Positions 17,373 through 26,800 of a stretch of 52,768 bases of DNA are shown here, in pieces. The stretch covers positions 1 to 52,768 of the forward strand of contig CAJQLD010000064.1 in assembly GCA_905479095.1 (NCBI GenBank), given 5' to 3'. Source of the stretch: an uncultured Flavobacteriaceae bacterium. GTDB lineage: Bacteria > Bacteroidota > Bacteroidia > Flavobacteriales > Flavobacteriaceae. Position 1 is the first letter of the stretch; each line of letters begins with the position of its first letter. The position numbers were made by a program, and so were the translations under genes. The notes beneath the pieces were generated by a model, which worked only from the letters and a program-made list of their open reading frames with translations, had not been told where the DNA came from and made no database searches.

Positions 17373-18956
17373 TTAATTGATAACTAGCTTAGTCGTTTTG
17401 GATTGGTTTTTGTTGTTCAGGTTTACTATATATACACCAGAACTGATATTAGAGACGTCAATTAAATGATTTGTCTGAGAAGCAACTAATTCATAAGAAT
17501 CAATCACACGTCCTCTTAAATCGTATAATTTTAATACCGAATCGTTTACCAATTGACCACGAATCACTAATTGTTTTGAAGATGCTAGTGACAAAATTTC
17601 AACAGAGTTTAGTGCTGTTGAATCATTTGAGAATGTACTTGATGTGGTACGTAGATAAAAACGTCCAATACCACTTAAGGTAGAGGAAGGTGTGAATGTA
17701 TAGCTATCTGAAGTCAAGAGTGTATGTGTATTTAACGCCGTGTCCTCTAAATAAAACTTAGTACCTAAAGGAACGTTTAAGCTTTCTATACTAATAGTTG
17801 CTTCCTGTCCTGCAGCTACACTAACTTCTAAAGGGATTGAATAATCAGTGGCTGTCAAATCACCTTTAGACAAGACTTGTATCGCAAAATTAATTCCTTC
17901 AGAGTCTTCAACAAGATGAGTCCCAATACTAGACCCTAAAGACCCAGCATCATAAGTTACGTCTAATCCACGAGTTCCATGTGAATCTATGAAATAAAGC
18001 TTAGACTTAGATTCTTTAGAGTCTTTAGTTAATTTTAATTCAAAAGAAGATGGTGCACTATTTGACGATCTACCTGTAAGAATATTATCTTGTGTAGCAA
18101 ATTCACTCACTTCTCTTGCTGCAGAAGGGAAGACGAGGCTTCCTCCAGCAGGTGTGGCAATCACTATAAACCCTTGTCCAGGTGTAAGTAATCGTGTATC
18201 CATACTGTTGTATATTTCCCAAGTATCTGGACGTATACCGGCTGAGCCTTGCCATCCATATATAGCTGCATAACTTTGGTTAATAGCTGCATTACCAACC
18301 ATTGGAGCTACCAATGCGCTAGACAAGACATGCGTTGTAAAAGGATTTCCAATTAAATTACTTTCCTTATATGGCAAGCCAGCGGAATAAGTAATCGGGA
18401 TGGTAACATCTTCTGTTGAAATAACCCCATTGTATGACAATGTTTGACTTATTTGGGTTGTACCATCAATATCAAGAACAGAAACAGAACCAGCTCGGTA
18501 GCCTTGACCAGCACCTAAAATCGTGGCGTCTGTAGCTGCATATTCAACATAAGCTCCAGTTGTTTTATCAAGAGGGCCATATTTTAAGTTGGCAGGAGTA
18601 ATGCTTCCATTTGGAATTTTTCCTGCATTATTAATCGCAAATGAAGCAAATGTTTGACCACTGACTGGTGGTGAAACAAGATCCGTATTCGTAAGCGTAC
18701 CAGTATGATGGCGATATTCGGCGTCTCCAGTAGAAGCGCCATCAACATAAAGATCTGAATAATTGTCAGAGACAGAGTCCATAATAAGTGCTCCTGAAGC
18801 ATTAATATTAACATTGCCGCTACTCGAAACATAAACATAAGCCGTTGGAGAAACATACATTTCACCACCTGAGGCTACTTCTAGACTTACTTGTGCAAAA
18901 AGCGGTAAACAAAATGCAGTAGTAATTATTGATAAAAGTGGGGTACTTCTTTTCAT
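17373..18956 (-). CDS. T9SS-secreted surface protein (type A sorting domain)
   Basis: I chose the ATG at 18956 rather than an upstream ATG at 18992 because it gives a clean signal peptide (MKRSTPLLSIITTAFCLPLFAQ region). The 527-residue product has an N-terminal beta-rich, Ser/Gly/Asn-rich stretch (VSSSGNVNINASGALIMDS) of the kind seen in surface or adhesin-like flavobacterial proteins. A long region follows with no recognised catalytic motif. The C-terminal type IX sorting domain (about 450-527) has LYDLRGRVIDSY, ISSGVYIVNL and KLVIN. It is expected to be exported and attached to the cell surface. Three LytTR-type boxes at 19027-19078 lie upstream, and the small peptide gene lies 62 nt downstream. 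Confidence 0.85.
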   Translation of the reverse strand: MKRSTPLLSIITTAFCLPLFAQVSLEVASGGEMYVSPTAYVYVSSSGNVNINASGALIMDSVSDNYSDLYVDGASTGDAEYRHHTGTLTNTDLVSPPVSGQTFASFAINNAGKIPNGSITPANLKYGPLDKTTGAYVEYAATDATILGAGQGYRAGSVSVLDIDGTTQISQTLSYNGVISTEDVTIPITYSAGLPYKESNLIGNPFTTHVLSSALVAPMVGNAAINQSYAAIYGWQGSAGIRPDTWEIYNSMDTRLLTPGQGFIVIATPAGGSLVFPSAAREVSEFATQDNILTGRSSNSAPSSFELKLTKDSKESKSKLYFIDSHGTRGLDVTYDAGSLGSSIGTHLVEDSEGINFAIQVLSKGDLTATDYSIPLEVSVAAGQEATISIESLNVPLGTKFYLEDTALNTHTLLTSDSYTFTPSSTLSGIGRFYLRTTSSTFSNDSTALNSVEILSLASSKQLVIRGQLVNDSVLKLYDLRGRVIDSYELVASQTNHLIDVSNISSGVYIVNLNNKNQSKTTKLVIN

Positions 18957-19026
18957 AATAGTTATAAATAAAATTAATAATTTAGAGTGCAATTTAACTT
19001 AGAATAAACCACCTACCTATAAGTGT

Positions 19027-19078
19027 GTAATAAACGGCGAAATGATGTAACGAACGGTTTAATTTAAGTGATAAACGG
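19027..19078 (-). promoter_or_regulatory. Triple LytTR-type box array 1 (upstream of T9SS protein)
   Basis: There are three direct repeats: GTAATAAACGG (19027-19037), GTAACGAACGG (19047-19057) and GTGATAAACGG (19068-19078). Their starts are 20 and 21 bp apart, two helical turns. Read on the coding strand the core is CCGTTTATTAC. The proximal box ends 70 bp before the start codon. A degenerate -7-like TAAATTGC (18989-18996, minus strand) sits 30 bp from the proximal box. Confidence 0.8.
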
Positions 19079-19119
19079 AAAAATCATTTTTACAATTGTT
19101 AGAATTATAAAATCAATCT

Positions 19120-20346
19120 TCAAATTTGTTTTCTGTTTGAAATCCATGAAATAATATAAATCAATGATGACAACAAAAGCATGATGAAAAAATGGTGAGT
19201 AATATTATATGAATTAAGAGCAAAAGCTATACTTGTGATCAAGATTGTATAAACAACTACAAGTAATGTACTCTCAAAATGACTGAGTTTTAGGTTTAAC
19301 AAATGGTGGTGTAAATGATTTCTATCTGGACTAAAAGGACTATTACCTTTAATTAATCGAACACAAAAAACGCGAATCGTGTCGAGTAAAGGATAACTGA
19401 TTAAAGCCAAAACAATAACACTTGTATTATTAAAAAAATAGCCTGAACCTTGAACTAGATTTGCACCATTAGAAATACTAATAATAGAGAAAACACCAAA
19501 AGCAATAACAACGCCTAAGCCCATAGACCCATTATCTCCCAAAAACAACCGTTTTTTAAAATTATATATTAAAAAGGCTGTCAATGCACCTGTATAGCAA
19601 AACATGAAAATTGATTGCGCTACTAATTCATTCAAATAGAAAAAAACACCAAAAGAGAAGGTACATAAAAGACCAATTGAAGCGGAAAGCCCATCAATTC
19701 CATCAATTAGATTGAAGGCGTTTACAACAATGACAAATACAAATACAGAAAAAGAGTAGCTTAAAAAAATAGGTAATTCATAAACATCAAATAAACCAGC
19801 AAAATTATCAATTCGAACGCCACAACTTACAATCACAAAAAGAGCTGTTATAATTTGAAAAAATATTTTCTCTAAGGGGCTTACCGCTAAAATATCGTCT
19901 TTCAATCCAAAAAAAACCATTAAAGAGACTGCACTACAAAGTCCAAAAACAATTTTAAAATCCAACTCAACATTTGGGTAATTATAAAGATATAAGCTAG
20001 ATAATATAAGAGCAAAAACAACGCTTATAAAAATACTTACACCACCTAAAATTGGAGTAGACTTAATATGTTTTTTTCGAAAATTTGGATGATCAACTAA
20101 TTGAAACCTGTGTGCAAATCGAATTGCTTGAGGCATCAACCAATTAGCTATTATAAAAGCAGTGAAAAATACTGTAAGACACAATAAAATCCCTGGTTTT
20201 GAAGCTAAATCCTCAGAGAAAAAAGATAATGGCGAAAAAAATGAAAGGCCATATACCATATTTAATAATGTGTCGATTTCAAAAAATAGAAATCTACATG
20301 AAGTAATTATACAAGCCATAACGATTGGAATTAAACAGGAAGTCAA
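19120..20346 (-). CDS. Glycosyltransferase family 4 (WecA/MraY-like undecaprenyl-phosphate sugar-1-phosphate transferase)
   Basis: This polytopic membrane protein of up to 408 residues has the family motifs in order: KDDILAV (149-155, catalytic Asp pair), NAFNLIDGIDGL (209-220), RLFLGDNGSMGLG (266-278) and DRNHLHHHL (341-349, the histidine motif of WecA-type enzymes). Such enzymes transfer an amino-sugar-1-phosphate from a UDP-sugar to undecaprenyl phosphate at the inner membrane, the first step of O-antigen or capsule synthesis. About ten membrane segments are visible. The start is uncertain: ATG at 20346 gives an extra hydrophobic N-terminus, while ATG at 20259 also fits. It is separated from the OmpA gene upstream by a terminator, so it probably has its own promoter. 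Confidence 0.9.
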   Translation of the reverse strand: MTSCLIPIVMACIITSCRFLFFEIDTLLNMVYGLSFFSPLSFFSEDLASKPGILLCLTVFFTAFIIANWLMPQAIRFAHRFQLVDHPNFRKKHIKSTPILGGVSIFISVVFALILSSLYLYNYPNVELDFKIVFGLCSAVSLMVFFGLKDDILAVSPLEKIFFQIITALFVIVSCGVRIDNFAGLFDVYELPIFLSYSFSVFVFVIVVNAFNLIDGIDGLSASIGLLCTFSFGVFFYLNELVAQSIFMFCYTGALTAFLIYNFKKRLFLGDNGSMGLGVVIAFGVFSIISISNGANLVQGSGYFFNNTSVIVLALISYPLLDTIRVFCVRLIKGNSPFSPDRNHLHHHLLNLKLSHFESTLLVVVYTILITSIAFALNSYNITHHFFIMLLLSSLIYIISWISNRKQI

Positions 20347-20374
20347 TAATGAACTTTTAGAATAAAAAGAAACC

Positions 20375-20401
20375 AGCAGAAGACTTATTTAGACTTCTGC
20401 T
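20375..20401 (-). terminator. Terminator after the first OmpA-like gene
   Basis: The stem AGCAGAAG/CTTCTGCT (20375-20382 with 20394-20401), read on the minus strand, is followed by GGTTTCTTTTTATT. It sits 80 nt after the OmpA stop and before the glycosyltransferase start. Confidence 0.6.
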
Positions 20402-20481
20402 AGGGATCTTTATTTTAGTGTGACTCGCACTCCTCTTCCTTTTTAAGGATAATTTGAGGGAGAAGAAACGTCCAAAAATAA

Positions 20482-21825
20482 TTATTTTGTTCTAATAACT
20501 TCAACTCGTCTATTTTGGTGTCTACCTTCTTTGGTTGAGTTTGAAGCAACTGGGTTTGATTCTCCGAAATACTCAGTAGTAAGGTTCTGTGATAGAATTC
20601 CATTATCAACTAAGTAATCGCGAACGGCCATCACTCTATCTTTAGATAAACGATAATTAAATTCTTCTGATCCCATACTGTCTGTATGCCCCTCAAGTCT
20701 AAAAGTAGCATTTGGATGTTGTTTCATTATTTGAACTATTTGACGCAAAATAGGGTCCGTTTGTTGATTTATTGTGTGATTAGAACTATCGAAAAGGATT
20801 TGATGAGCCAATATATTTAGATCTGAATTTAAATCTCCAACTTTAACCTCTTTAAATGGACAGCCATTATTTTGTAGAGTTCCTTTAACATTTGGACATT
20901 TATCGTCTTTATCTAAAATACCATCATTGTCACTATCTGGAAATGGACAGCCTTTATTTGCTCTTGGTCCTTTAACATTTGGACATTTATCATCCTTATC
21001 TAAAACACCATCATTGTCACTATCTGGGAATGGGCAGCCTTTATTTGCTCTTGGTCCTTTAACATTTGGACATTTATCAAGATCATCAATTATGCCGTCT
21101 CCATCTGAATCTTTAGGAGCTACTACAACTTCTTCTGGACATCCATAAAGACTCTCTAAACCGTATACTTTTGGACATTTGTCATCGGAATCTTTAATGC
21201 CATCATCGTCAAAGTCAGCGTCAGCGCCATTAAATCTGAACAATATTCCAGCAGAAACTTGAAAATGGTTACTGTCATACAGGCTCTCTCCATGATTTAA
21301 AGCCCACTTTGCTGTACCACTAAGGTTTAAGCCTACGCTTTCATTAAACCAAAAATTAGCACCTGGACCAAAATTTAGAGTTCCATCGCTTTCTTTGATT
21401 TTAAAATATCCAATACCTCCATGTAAATAAAGATCTAACCACTCATAACGATCAAGAAAATTAAGAGATTCATCAAAATAGTATTTTAAATCTAAATCAA
21501 CAGCTGTGTAGATTTCGTCTTTGTTGAGGAGTTTTCCGTCAATAACTCCTTCATTCTTATTCCATTTGTTAACACTTGCAGCTAATCCTAAGCTAAACAA
21601 TTTGCTAAATCGGTACTCTAATTCTATGATATACGGATTTGAGAAAGCGACTTGATCAAAATCTGAGTTAAACGTATCTAAAGGAGACTCTTCTCCTGTA
21701 CTATCGACAGCGTTTATTCCTAATTTTAAAATAAGTGTTTTGTTGTTTTCATTTAAGGGTTCTGTGTCATTTTGAGCAAAAGCGATGCCTCCAATAAAAA
21801 ATAAAAGTAGTGTAAGTTTTTTCAT
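20482..21825 (-). CDS. OmpA-family outer membrane protein with thrombospondin type 3 repeats (1)
   Basis: This 447-residue protein has a signal peptide (to about 17, GIAFAQ) and an outer membrane beta-barrel-like region (about 18-205). A calcium-binding thrombospondin type 3 (TSP3) repeat region follows (about 205-330; DSDNDGVLDKDDKCP), then an OmpA-like peptidoglycan-binding domain (about 335-447; FRLEGHTDSMGSEEFNYRLSKDR). It should link the outer membrane to peptidoglycan. Two TSP3 units are almost identical as DNA with an 87-bp period. The paralogue at 22139-23410 lies upstream on the same strand, but a separate array of LytTR-type boxes precedes each gene, so they are two transcription units with shared control. 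Confidence 0.93.
   Translation of the reverse strand: MKKLTLLLFFIGGIAFAQNDTEPLNENNKTLILKLGINAVDSTGEESPLDTFNSDFDQVAFSNPYIIELEYRFSKLFSLGLAASVNKWNKNEGVIDGKLLNKDEIYTAVDLDLKYYFDESLNFLDRYEWLDLYLHGGIGYFKIKESDGTLNFGPGANFWFNESVGLNLSGTAKWALNHGESLYDSNHFQVSAGILFRFNGADADFDDDGIKDSDDKCPKVYGLESLYGCPEEVVVAPKDSDGDGIIDDLDKCPNVKGPRANKGCPFPDSDNDGVLDKDDKCPNVKGPRANKGCPFPDSDNDGILDKDDKCPNVKGTLQNNGCPFKEVKVGDLNSDLNILAHQILFDSSNHTINQQTDPILRQIVQIMKQHPNATFRLEGHTDSMGSEEFNYRLSKDRVMAVRDYLVDNGILSQNLTTEYFGESNPVASNSTKEGRHQNRRVEVIRTK
20865..21080. repeat. Tandem 87-bp TSP3-coding repeats
   Basis: The segment around CTTTATTTGCTCTTGG recurs at 20952 and 21039 (87 bp, 29 codons), and a more diverged copy lies one period to the left. 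Each unit encodes one DxDxDGxxDxxDxCP calcium-binding repeat with the linker NVKGPRANKGCPF. Confidence 0.85.
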
Positions 21826-21889
21826 GTTAAATTTGGGGTTTAATACTGTATTCCTTTTTTTAAAAGTGAATTCATTTTTAGTTTAAGGA

Positions 21890-21897
21890 CAAATAAA
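21890..21897 (-). promoter_or_regulatory. Likely -7 element of the first OmpA-like gene
   Basis: CAAATAAA on the plus strand reads TTTATTTG on the coding strand, one base from the Bacteroidetes -7 consensus TAnnTTTG. It lies 64 bp before the start codon and exactly 30 bp from the proximal LytTR-type box. The same element at the same distance occurs before the second OmpA gene. Confidence 0.6.
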
Positions 21898-21927
21898 GGA
21901 TGGATACAAGTAATATACTAGTGCTAA

Positions 21928-21978
21928 GTAATAAACGGCAATCTGACGTAACAAACGTCGACCTGATGTAATAAACGG
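21928..21978 (-). promoter_or_regulatory. Triple LytTR-type box array 2 (upstream of first OmpA)
   Basis: The three direct repeats are GTAATAAACGG (21928-21938), GTAACAAACGT (21948-21958) and GTAATAAACGG (21968-21978). The spacing is 20 bp in both intervals. The second and third are preceded by TGAC or TGAT, as in arrays 1 and 3, giving an extended consensus TGAYGTAAYAAACGG. Confidence 0.88.
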
Positions 21979-22138
21979 AATCGTGAGAGTGTGTTGGTTT
22001 TAATGGCCGTAAGTCTCCAAATAGTCAAAAAAAACCCAAATTTAAACGTATGAAAATACTGTTAACTAATCCTACATTAAGAATTAAAATTAATTTTAGT
22101 TTCTCATCCTCAATGTTTAGTTAATCCTATTTATTGTT

Positions 22139-23410
22139 TTATTCTATTCTAATAATCTCAACACGGCGGTTTAATTCCCTTCCCTCTTTTAAGAGATTAG
22201 ACGCTATTGGTCTCGTTTCACCAAACGCTTCGGTAATGATGTTTTCAACTGGAATTCCACAGTCAATTAAGTAATTCCTGACTGAATTTATCCTTGTTTG
22301 AGACAGACGTCTGTTCGTTTCATAAGACCCTGCACTGTCGGTGTGGCCTTCAATTTTAAAAACGGAGTCTGGGAATTGTTTTATAATTCGAACCATTTCC
22401 AATAAAACTGGGTAAGCTTCTTGCCTAAAGTTATAATTACCCGAATCAAATAATATTTTCCTAGACAAGCTATTCAAGTCTGTATTTCTGTCTTCAATAG
22501 GAATCTTTGGAGTTGAAGTTTTATAAGGGCAGCCATTATTGGATTCAATTCCTGGAGTGTTTGGACATTCATCTGCGGCATCGGTAATTCCATCATTATC
22601 ACTGTCCGGTAACGGACAACCATTATTAGTTGCAGATCCTTTGATTTTCGGGCAGTCGTCTACAGAATCGAATACAAAATCACCATCGGAATCTACTTCG
22701 ATTATTTGTATGATTTCTGGGCAACCATTATTTTCTTTAATTCCGGGGGTATTTGGACATTCATCAATCTTGTTTCTGACCCCATCATTATCGTTGTCGT
22801 GTTCGACAAACCTATACATTAAAGCTACAGAATATTGAAAATGATTAGAACTATATAGGTTGTCTCCATGGTTTAACAACCATTTACCCGTACCGTTTAT
22901 ATTAAGTCCTAGTTTATTTGAAAACCAAAAGTTTGCGCCTGGACCAAAGTTAAGAGAAGCTCCTGAATTTCCTGCCTGCTTGGCAATTCCCACTCCACCG
23001 TGTAGATAAAGTTCCAACCAGTCGTTCTGATCAGACCAACCAAGAGCCTCTCCATAATAATATTTCAAATCTAAGTCGATCGATAAGTAATTGTAATCCT
23101 CAGTGATCATTATACCATCAATATTTCCTTTATTGGCTTTCCATTTATTGGTATTCAATATTCCTGCAAAACTAACTAATTTAGAAAATCTATATTCTAG
23201 TTCAATATTAAAATTGTTAGAAAAGGCCTTTTCATCAAAGTCACTAAATATATTAAAGGGAGACTTGTCCCCTGTACTATCAACTAAATTCAATCCGAAT
23301 TTTAAAATAAGTGCTCTATTGATCGCATTAACAGAATCCTCTGGCAATTGTTGAGGTTGAGCAATTACAAGCCCTCCAACAAAAAACAAGATCATTGAAA
23401 AAAATTTCAT
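22139..23410 (-). CDS. OmpA-family outer membrane protein with thrombospondin type 3 repeats (2)
   Basis: This 423-residue paralogue of the neighbouring gene has a signal peptide (to about 17, GLVIAQ), a barrel-like N-terminal region, three TSP3 units (about 205-300) and an OmpA-like domain (about 310-423; FKIEGHTDSAGSYETNRRLSQTR). The TSP3 region is shorter and more diverged than in the neighbour. The N-terminal halves share an ILKFGLNLVDSTG-type segment, so the pair arose by tandem duplication. Its role is probably an envelope anchor of the outer membrane. Upstream lie box array 3 and a CAAATAAA element placed as in the first OmpA gene. Confidence 0.93.
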   Translation of the reverse strand: MKFFSMILFFVGGLVIAQPQQLPEDSVNAINRALILKFGLNLVDSTGDKSPFNIFSDFDEKAFSNNFNIELEYRFSKLVSFAGILNTNKWKANKGNIDGIMITEDYNYLSIDLDLKYYYGEALGWSDQNDWLELYLHGGVGIAKQAGNSGASLNFGPGANFWFSNKLGLNINGTGKWLLNHGDNLYSSNHFQYSVALMYRFVEHDNDNDGVRNKIDECPNTPGIKENNGCPEIIQIIEVDSDGDFVFDSVDDCPKIKGSATNNGCPLPDSDNDGITDAADECPNTPGIESNNGCPYKTSTPKIPIEDRNTDLNSLSRKILFDSGNYNFRQEAYPVLLEMVRIIKQFPDSVFKIEGHTDSAGSYETNRRLSQTRINSVRNYLIDCGIPVENIITEAFGETRPIASNLLKEGRELNRRVEIIRIE

Positions 23411-23475
23411 ACTAAATTGGAGATTTAAGTTGTGTGGAAAGATTAAAAATGTATTTACACTTTTAATATGAAAGA

Positions 23476-23483
23476 CAAATAAA
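23476..23483 (-). promoter_or_regulatory. Likely -7 element of the second OmpA-like gene
   Basis: CAAATAAA reads TTTATTTG on the coding strand. It lies 65 bp before the start codon and exactly 30 bp from the proximal box, the same geometry as at 21890-21897. Confidence 0.6.
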
Positions 23484-23513
23484 AGTCTGATTAGATTGAA
23501 ACACTAGCACTAT

Positions 23514-23564
23514 GTAACAAACGGCGATTTGATGTAATAAACGGTAGTTTGACGCAACAAACGA
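23514..23564 (-). promoter_or_regulatory. Triple LytTR-type box array 3 (upstream of second OmpA)
   Basis: The three direct repeats are GTAACAAACGG (23514-23524), GTAATAAACGG (23534-23544) and GCAACAAACGA (23554-23564), with a 20-bp period. The distal box is the most diverged. Confidence 0.88.
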
Positions 23565-23696
23565 TTCAATGAATTGAAATTTATAGTTAAAATTTGAAAA
23601 CCCATACAATTAAGGATTACAAAAGAGGGGCAAAAACCCTCATTTTCAAATTACAAGCTATTCTAATTTGAATCGGTTGTCATCGGGTTGTGTTAC

Positions 23697-23727
23697 TTGT
23701 TTTTAAAAAGGTTAATAGCTATCTTTG
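23697..23727 (+). promoter_or_regulatory. Bacteroidetes-type promoter of the CotH gene
   Basis: A TTG at 23697-23699 (-33) is followed after 20 bp by TATCTTTG at 23720-23727, a full match to TAnnTTTG (-7). The start codon is 124 bp further on, leaving a leader of about 118 nt. Confidence 0.55.
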
Positions 23728-23851
23728 AGATTTGGAAACTTAAAACTAAAGGATTTTAAATTCAGTAACCTTGATCTTTTTAACTCTACTATGTTTATAG
23801 TTTTGATTTAAGAAAATGACAACTATTAATAACATTTAACTTACACATGTA

Positions 23852-26800
23852 ATGATTACTAGGCTTTTAACCACATCAATACTAATTGTTGTTTTGATAT
23901 CAACAGCATCTGCACAAACCGTTAGAATAAACGAGGTAACTTCATCGAATTCACTTTATATTGATGAGGATGGAGACTCTCCAGATTGGATTGAATTACA
24001 TAATTTTGGCTCCCAAAACGTATCGATTAATGGCTGGTCTTTATCTGATGATGTACTAGGTCTTACAAAATGGGTTTTTCCAAATATGACCCTTAGTCCA
24101 GATCAATATCTGCTCGTGTGGGCATCTTCAAAAAACCGATCTGAGGTGTCTTTTGCGACGACTTTGGTAAATCAAGGCGATTCCTTTAAATATTTAACTC
24201 CAAATTCTGAACCAGACCCGAATTGGAAAATCGCTAGTTTTGATGATTCAGGATGGTCGCAAGGCAATTCTGGATTTGGATATGCCGATGGAGATGATGC
24301 AACAGAACTGCCTAACGGAACACAATCCGTCTATTTAAGAGTTTCTTTTAATGTTTCCGATTTGAGCACTCTAACATCTTTAATTCTTGACATGGATTAT
24401 GACGATGCTTTTGTGGCATATATCAATGGGACTGAAGTTGCTAGAGCCAACATTAATGGAGTCCCTCCTCCCTATAACTCACCTACAATCCAAGATCATG
24501 AAGCGTTAATGTATTCCGGAGGTACCCCCGAGCGTTTTTTAATTTCAAACCCTGAAAGCTTATTAAACGCTGGCGAAAACATTTTAACAATCCAAGGTCA
24601 TAACATTAGCGCAGGCTCTTCCGATTTTACGATCATTCCTTTTTTATCAGCCATTTTTTCAACGCCTAACAGCTCTGGTGTTAGCCCGCCAGAAATCTTA
24701 GGGCTTACCAGTGGCAACCTTCACACAAATTTTAAAATAGCCTCTAACTCCGAAACCCTTACTTTAAGTGATGCAACAGGCACACTGGTAGATCAGCTCG
24801 TCATTGAAAACTTACCACCAAACACTTCCTATGGCGTATCGGTAACCAATGGGAACTTGGTTAGCTATACCGAAATGACCCCTGGTTTTGTAAACTCTAG
24901 TAATGATTTTTTAGGGGCCATTGGTTCTAGCGTAATTTTTTCGAAAGATGGCGGATTTTTAAGTGGGCAAACAAATCTAACCCTTTCTGGAAATTTAAGT
25001 GGGCAATCCATTCGATATACAACCGATGCAACCATTCCAACGGAAGCAAGTCCACTTCATGTATGGCCCATACAAATAAGTGAAAATACGGTGGTACGCG
25101 CACGTATTTTTCAAGACAATTACCTTCCTTCTCCTTGTTATAGCAAAACCTATGTTTTTGAGTCTAGCAAGCAATTAGATACTGTGTTTTTAACGACAGA
25201 TCCAGAAAACTTATTCAACGATGACACTGGTATCTATGTCTATGGGCCGGAAGGAAGTTACGACTATAACGTTCCATATTTTGGCGCTAACTTTTGGGAA
25301 GATTGGGAGCGCCTAGTACATGTTTCTTTTCTTGAAAGCAACTCCAATTCGATCGCTGCGGAGTTTGATGCAGGCATAAAAATATATGGCGGTTGGAGTC
25401 GAGGTCAAAATGGGCAACGATCGCTCTCATTATTTGCCAGAGGTCAATATGGCGATTCGAAATTTGACCATCCCTTTTTTGATAAACTAAATTATGACGA
25501 TTTTCAATCGGTTATTTTAAGGAATTCGGGGCAAGACTGGATGCGATCTTCAATGAAAGACATCATGGTAACCAGCTTAATGCGTGGGTCTGGAATTGAC
25601 TTTCAAGAACATAATTCGGTGGCAACTTATATTAATGGAGACTATTGGGGCATGTATAATATGCGTGAAAAAAACAACGAACATATGTTAGCCGCAAAGC
25701 ACAACATTGATGCTGATGACATTACCATCCTAACAAAAAATGCAGAAATTGTAGAAGGGGATAATACCGATTACAATGAGTTGATCGGGTATATCAGTTC
25801 TGTTGATTTGAGTGTAGATGCTAATTTTAAATATGTTAGTGACCGAATTGACCTAACCAATTATGCGCTCTACCAAGCGACGAATGTTTTTATAAGCAAT
25901 TCTGATTGGCCTGGAAACAACATAAAATTCTGGAATCATCCAGAAGGGAAGTGGCGTTGGATTTTATATGATACCGATTTTGGATTTGCGTCATTTTTTA
26001 ATGAGCAGAATTATAATCATGACACCTTGAGTTTCGCATTAGATGCGAATGGACCTAGTTGGCCAAACCCTGCATGGTCCACCTTGTTATTTAGAAAATT
26101 AGTCACAAATATTGGATTTAGAAACCAATTTATAAACCGCTATGCAGACGAATTGAATACACGATTCCTTTCTAGTGCTTTAAATACACATATTGACCAG
26201 GTCTATCAATCCATTCAACCAGAAGTTATTGACCATTATCTGCGTTGGCGTTCAGACCCTACACTTACGGGTATTGGAGTGAATATTGGCGATAGATTTA
26301 GTGAAATAAATCAATGGGTTGGATATTACGTTGACCTGATGAAAACATTTGCAAACGAAAGACCAGCGATTGCTAAAGAGCACCTTAAATCGAACTTCAA
26401 TTTGCCAGCATACCATCCCTTAACTATTACAAATAATGATACTTCTGAAGGCTTTGTAGAGGTGAATCAAAACCTGAAAATACAAGAAAGCACTTGGACG
26501 GGTGACTACTTCGAATCGGTGCCCATTCAGCTGACAGCGATTCCAGAAGCAGGTTATGAGTTTTCACACTGGAGTGGCGGTAGTAGTGCCACGAATGCCA
26601 CCATAAGCATAAACTTAACAACTAGTTTTGGAATCACTCCAAATTTCTCAGCAGTAGAGAACGAAAAGCTGTTAGTTATTAATGAAATTAATTATAACTC
26701 AGGACCTGATTTCAACGCAGATGATTGGATTGAATTACACAATCCAAACCCCTATGCCGTAGACATCTCCTTGTGGCTTCTAAAAGATAGTGACAATTCT

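Larger units (their letters stand above)
21826..22138. other. Intergenic region between the two OmpA-like genes
   Basis: These 313 bp hold the box array at 21928-21978, the CAAATAAA element at 21890-21897 and AT-rich sequence. I see no gene and no convincing terminator for the upstream OmpA gene. Confidence 0.6.
23411..23851. other. Divergent promoter region between OmpA (2) and the CotH gene
   Basis: These 441 bp contain the minus-strand CAAATAAA element (23476-23483), LytTR-type box array 3 (23514-23564), a small GAGGG/CCCTC stem at 23625-23641 and a plus-strand promoter at 23697-23727. No gene is seen. Confidence 0.65.

Noticed and set aside
20927-21148. Repetitive plus-strand frame opposite the TSP3 region
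   Set aside because: It is the antisense shadow of the tandem TSP3 repeats. The OmpA reading frame explains the periodicity.
19027-23564. The 20-bp-spaced repeats as a CRISPR array or replication iterons
   Set aside because: The units are 11 bp, in three separate groups of three, each at a fixed place upstream of a gene. There are no long repeats with unique spacers, no cas genes and no replication initiator gene.
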